Shown: positions 61,430 to 64,000 of the stretch, piece by piece
How positions within the stretch are numbered: position 1 is the stretch's first letter
Layout of the letters: each line of letters starts with the position of its first letter
Assembly (NCBI RefSeq): GCF_013778505.1
Contig: NZ_JAAOWU010000017.1
Coordinates: 1 to 64,000 of the forward strand
Length of the DNA stretch: 64,000 nt
Origin: Pseudomonas sivasensis
GTDB lineage: Bacteria; Pseudomonadota; Gammaproteobacteria; Pseudomonadales; Pseudomonadaceae
Reading direction: 5' to 3'
Program-made: the position numbers and the translations under genes
The notes under the pieces: generated by a model
Database searches by the model: none
The model's input: the letters and a program-made list of their open reading frames with translations, nothing else
Told to the model about the DNA's origin: nothing

Positions 61430-62140
61430 CTAACCGCCACGGATTGTACGACTACTTGCCACCTGTTGGGGTTTGCAATTGAGGTACGTCGAGGACTTCA
61501 ACCAGCGCTGGTCGGGGTACCACGAAAACATAAACTGCCCGTCCTTGAGTTTATCCACCACCTGGCGCGCCACCTGCGGGCGCACCGCCGGGCAACCCTG
61601 GCTGCGGCCGATACGGCCTTCGCGCTTGCTCCACAGCGGGCTTACGTAGTCGGCGGCGTGAATCACGATGGCGCGATCACGGGCCTGGTCATTGAACCCC
61701 GGCTCCAGGCCGTCCATGCGCAGCGAGTAACCGTGGGTGCCCAGGTAACTTTCCTGGGTGCGGAACAGGCCCAGGCTGGATTGATGGCTGCCTTCGGTGT
61801 TGGAGAACTGGGTGGCGAAGTTCTCTCCGGACTTGGCGCCGTGGGCCACCAGGTCGCGCAGCACCAGGGTTTTCTTGCGCAGGTCGAAGATCCACAGCCG
61901 ACGGGCGGTCGACGGCTGAGAATAGTCAATCACGGCCAGGCGCTCGGAGCGTTCCTCGCCATTGCTGACTGCGCACTGCATCGCGCTCAGGGCACTTTTC
62001 AGCACAGTGGGATTGAGTTCTGGAGCCGAGCGCGCCAGGCTGCTATACAAGGAAGGAGGGTTGCCATTGGCGGCGAGCGCAGAATTGCTCAATACAGCCA
62101 AACTCAAGGCGATCCCCAGGCGATACATAAAAGTCAGCAT
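61430..62140 (-). CDS. L,D-transpeptidase catalytic domain family protein (YkuD_2-like)
   Basis: The 236-residue precursor has a signal peptide ending SALA (about residue 23). The catalytic region holds IHAADYVSP near 157 (His) and GRSQGCPAVRP near 178 (Ser, Gly, Cys), the pattern of the murein L,D-transpeptidase-like family PF13645. LFRTQESYLGTHGYSLRMDG near 120 is another family segment. It probably acts on peptidoglycan or on a similar peptide bond in the periplasm. GGGGGAG lies about 12 bases before the ATG at 62140. It is divergent from the LdtD-like gene with 40 bases between starts. Confidence 0.85.
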   Translation of the reverse strand: MLTFMYRLGIALSLAVLSNSALAANGNPPSLYSSLARSAPELNPTVLKSALSAMQCAVSNGEERSERLAVIDYSQPSTARRLWIFDLRKKTLVLRDLVAHGAKSGENFATQFSNTEGSHQSSLGLFRTQESYLGTHGYSLRMDGLEPGFNDQARDRAIVIHAADYVSPLWSKREGRIGRSQGCPAVRPQVARQVVDKLKDGQFMFSWYPDQRWLKSSTYLNCKPQQVASSRTIRGG

Positions 62141-62180
62141 CTACAGTACATCTCCCCCACTGTGGATTGGAGCCAAGCCA

Positions 62181-63782
62181 TTGTTCAAAAAACACGCATG
62201 TTACTTGAGCATTTGCCTGCTCGTTGCACCATTGGTCGCCACAGCGGATGCGCTGCCGGTGGAACCGCTGCCGGTCACGACCCCCGCGCCGGTGGACCTG
62301 GCCCCGTTGCAACAAGCCCTGGCGCAGTTGCCCAGTGTTTGCCCAGGCCTGGCGCCGCAGATCGACGCGCCAGCCCTTGCGCGCCTGCAAGCGTTCTATC
62401 AGCAGCAAGGCGATGCACCGTTATGGTCGGACGAGACGCGCCGCCAAGCACTCCAAACGCAATTGCTGATGCTTGCCGACGATGGCCTGGATCCCACCCA
62501 CTATAGTCTGCCCGCGCCGCACGCCACGCAAAACGTACTGTGCAGCGATATCGACAGCAGCCAACACTACCTGCAAGCCCTCCAGGACTTGCACTTCGGC
62601 CGGCTGCAGCAATCGCGCTTCGAACCGCTGTGGCATTCCCAGCCTCCCACCCGCGATCCCAACACCGACGTGCTGGCCTTTGCCGCCATCGGCTTGAATG
62701 ACATGGCGCAAGCGTTCGACCAGGCCCGCCCCAGCGCAGATTTGTACCGCAGCCTGCGCAATGCCTATTCCACGGTGCGCCAGCAGCCATTGCCCCATTG
62801 GGAGGCGGTTGGCAGCGGCCCGTTGTTGCGTCCCGGCATGGAAGACCCACGCGTTCCGGAACTGGCGCGGCGGCTCTACAGCGGCGGTTATCTGCCCAGC
62901 GAACCTAAGGGCGTCGGCAAGCAATACCGTCCTGAATTAGTCACGGCGGTGAAGGCTTTCCAGGTCAGCCACTCCTTGCAATCGGACGGTGTGATCGGCG
63001 CCGGCACCGTGGCCGAACTCAACATCAGCCCGGCCATGCGCCGCGAGCAACTGCGCATCAACCTTGAACGCTTCCGCTGGCTGGCCCAGGACCTGGAGCC
63101 CGAAGGCGTGCTGGTCAACGTCGCCGCCGCGCAATTGAGCGTGTACCAGAGCGGCATCCCGGTGTGGCAAACCCGCCTGCAAGTGGGCCGCGCCGAACGC
63201 CAGACGCCGCTGCTCAAATCCCGCATCACCCGGCTGACGCTCAACCCCACCTGGACGATCCCGCCGACCATCATGCGCGAGGATAAACTCCCGGCCATCC
63301 GCCTGAACCCTGAATACCTGCGCCAGCAAAACCTGCAAGTGCTCGACGCCGAAGGCCACCCGCTGGCGCCCGAGCAGATCGACTGGGCGCGCCCCGGCAA
63401 TATCCTGCTGCGCCAGGAAGCCGGGCCGCGCAACCCGTTGGGCAAGATCGTGATGCGCTTTCCCAACCCGTACTCGGTATACCTGCACGACACCCCGAGC
63501 CAGCCGCTGTTCACCAAAGGCCCTCGCGCATTCAGCTCCGGTTGCGTGCGGGTGGAACAACCGTTGTTGCTGCGCGATCTGCTGGTCAGCCCGGCCGAAC
63601 GCGCGCGCACCGATGAACTGCTGGCCACTGGCGTGACCCATGAATTCAGGCTGTCCACACCGGTGCCGGTGTTGCTTGGTTACTGGACGGTCGAAGTCGA
63701 CCGCCAGGGAGGGTTGGTCTACGCGCCGGATATTTACGCGCGGGACCTGGTGTTGATGAAGGCGATGGGCAGCGTGCTCTAG
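62181..63782 (+). CDS. ldtD: L,D-transpeptidase (LdtD/YcbB-like)
   Basis: The 533-residue precursor has a signal peptide (about 1-23, ending TADA). A YcbB-type N-terminal region follows, then a peptidoglycan-binding domain (about 210-275, AVKAFQVSHSLQSDGVIG). Last comes a YkuD catalytic domain with LHDTPSQPLF near 435 and SSGCVRVEQP near 452 (Ser and catalytic Cys). It makes 3-3 cross-links between peptidoglycan stems. The start is a TTG at 62181, with TTGGAG 8 bases upstream and a normal signal peptide; the frame is open upstream but no better start is seen. It shares its 40-base promoter gap with the divergent L,D-transpeptidase gene. Confidence 0.9.
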   Translation: MFKKHACYLSICLLVAPLVATADALPVEPLPVTTPAPVDLAPLQQALAQLPSVCPGLAPQIDAPALARLQAFYQQQGDAPLWSDETRRQALQTQLLMLADDGLDPTHYSLPAPHATQNVLCSDIDSSQHYLQALQDLHFGRLQQSRFEPLWHSQPPTRDPNTDVLAFAAIGLNDMAQAFDQARPSADLYRSLRNAYSTVRQQPLPHWEAVGSGPLLRPGMEDPRVPELARRLYSGGYLPSEPKGVGKQYRPELVTAVKAFQVSHSLQSDGVIGAGTVAELNISPAMRREQLRINLERFRWLAQDLEPEGVLVNVAAAQLSVYQSGIPVWQTRLQVGRAERQTPLLKSRITRLTLNPTWTIPPTIMREDKLPAIRLNPEYLRQQNLQVLDAEGHPLAPEQIDWARPGNILLRQEAGPRNPLGKIVMRFPNPYSVYLHDTPSQPLFTKGPRAFSSGCVRVEQPLLLRDLLVSPAERARTDELLATGVTHEFRLSTPVPVLLGYWTVEVDRQGGLVYAPDIYARDLVLMKAMGSVL

Positions 63783-63789
63783 TCCCCGG

Positions 63790-64000
63790 TCAGTGCTCTT
63801 TCTGTGGTGAGCGGGCTTGTCCCGCGCTGGGCTGCGCAGCAGCCTCAAAACCTGCCACAACCCCAGCGTTTTGTGCCGTTTCAGGGGACCAGGTGCGATC
63901 AAACAGTGGCGCCAGCGCCACCTGATGACTGATGCCAATCACTGTGCATTCAGGCAATTGCTCACGCACCAGCACCAATAGGGCATGCGCACTGGCTTCA
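63790..64000 (-). CDS. ABC transporter ATP-binding protein, C-terminal end (partial)
   Basis: The gene enters from the right of the window. The visible part reads EASAHALLVLVREQLPECTVIGISHQVALAPLFDRTW (shown in part), with the switch histidine (ISHQ) and its setting as in fused permease-ATPase proteins of the SbmA/YddA type. The last codons, about AAQPSAGQARSPQKEH, come from a GAGCGGGCTTGTCCCGC-class REP sequence at about 63800-63850, so the reading frame ends inside the repeat. The family is inferred from the last 60 residues only. Confidence 0.75.
   Translation of the reverse strand, partial: EASAHALLVLVREQLPECTVIGISHQVALAPLFDRTWSPETAQNAGVVAGFEAAAQPSAGQARSPQKEH

Overview
The window is high-GC chromosomal DNA from a Pseudomonas of the P. 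fluorescens group. This rests on the gene content (DING-type phosphate-binding protein, OprD porin, carboxynorspermidine genes, cobalamin-independent MetE, FecI/FecR/TonB receptor sets) and on many REP palindromes of the form TGTGGGAGGGGGCTTGC, which are typical of that group. No tRNA, rRNA, CRISPR array, prophage or insertion sequence is visible. About 46 protein genes can be supported.

Region by region. 1-4.7 kb: the end of a type II secretion cluster (gspE, gspF), preceded by a duplicated 127-bp piece of gspE, then a secreted DING/PstS-like phosphate-binding protein. 4.9-17.4 kb: one very large filamentous-haemagglutinin-like exoprotein of 4171 residues. 17.4-18.1 kb: a composite repeat element. 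18.1-21.7 kb: an AraC regulator divergent from a bile-acid/sodium-symporter-like transporter, a small pilin-like protein and a SotB-like efflux pump. 21.8-32.5 kb: a sugar or polyol catabolic locus. Its leftward arm encodes an RbsACB-type ABC transporter, two short-chain dehydrogenases, a SorC-family regulator and transaldolase. Its rightward arm encodes a split transketolase and an FGGY kinase. The shared control region holds TGAATA-type inverted repeats. 32.5-36.7 kb: nested REP palindromes, a sulfonate-type binding protein, a cysteine-rich lipoprotein, a small membrane protein, glutaminase, a small unknown protein and an accessory signal peptidase II.

37-39.5 kb: the two-gene carboxynorspermidine pathway (synthase and decarboxylase), followed by a DUF2268-like putative metalloprotease. 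40.6-47.6 kb: a tightly overlapping LacI / binding protein / permease / permease / ATPase / phosphodiesterase operon, followed by an OprD porin; this looks like uptake and hydrolysis of an organophosphate diester. 47.6-52.3 kb: a GNAT acetyltransferase, a membrane diguanylate cyclase and metE. 52.4-53.0 kb: a second copy of the composite repeat, with its right-hand module in the opposite orientation. 53.0-58.3 kb: a DUF1624 membrane protein and a FecI/FecR/TonB-receptor iron-uptake set. 58.5-64 kb: a glutathione S-transferase, three small unknown or lipoprotein genes, a creatininase-family enzyme, two divergent L,D-transpeptidases, and the 3' end of an ABC transporter whose last codons lie in a REP sequence.

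The least explained signal is the repeat shared by 17.45-18.07 kb and 52.39-52.95 kb. Its hairpin stems are kept by compensatory base changes, one copy has 50-bp imperfect terminal inverted repeats, and a module with an 11-bp tandem repeat and a REP pair is flipped between the two copies.
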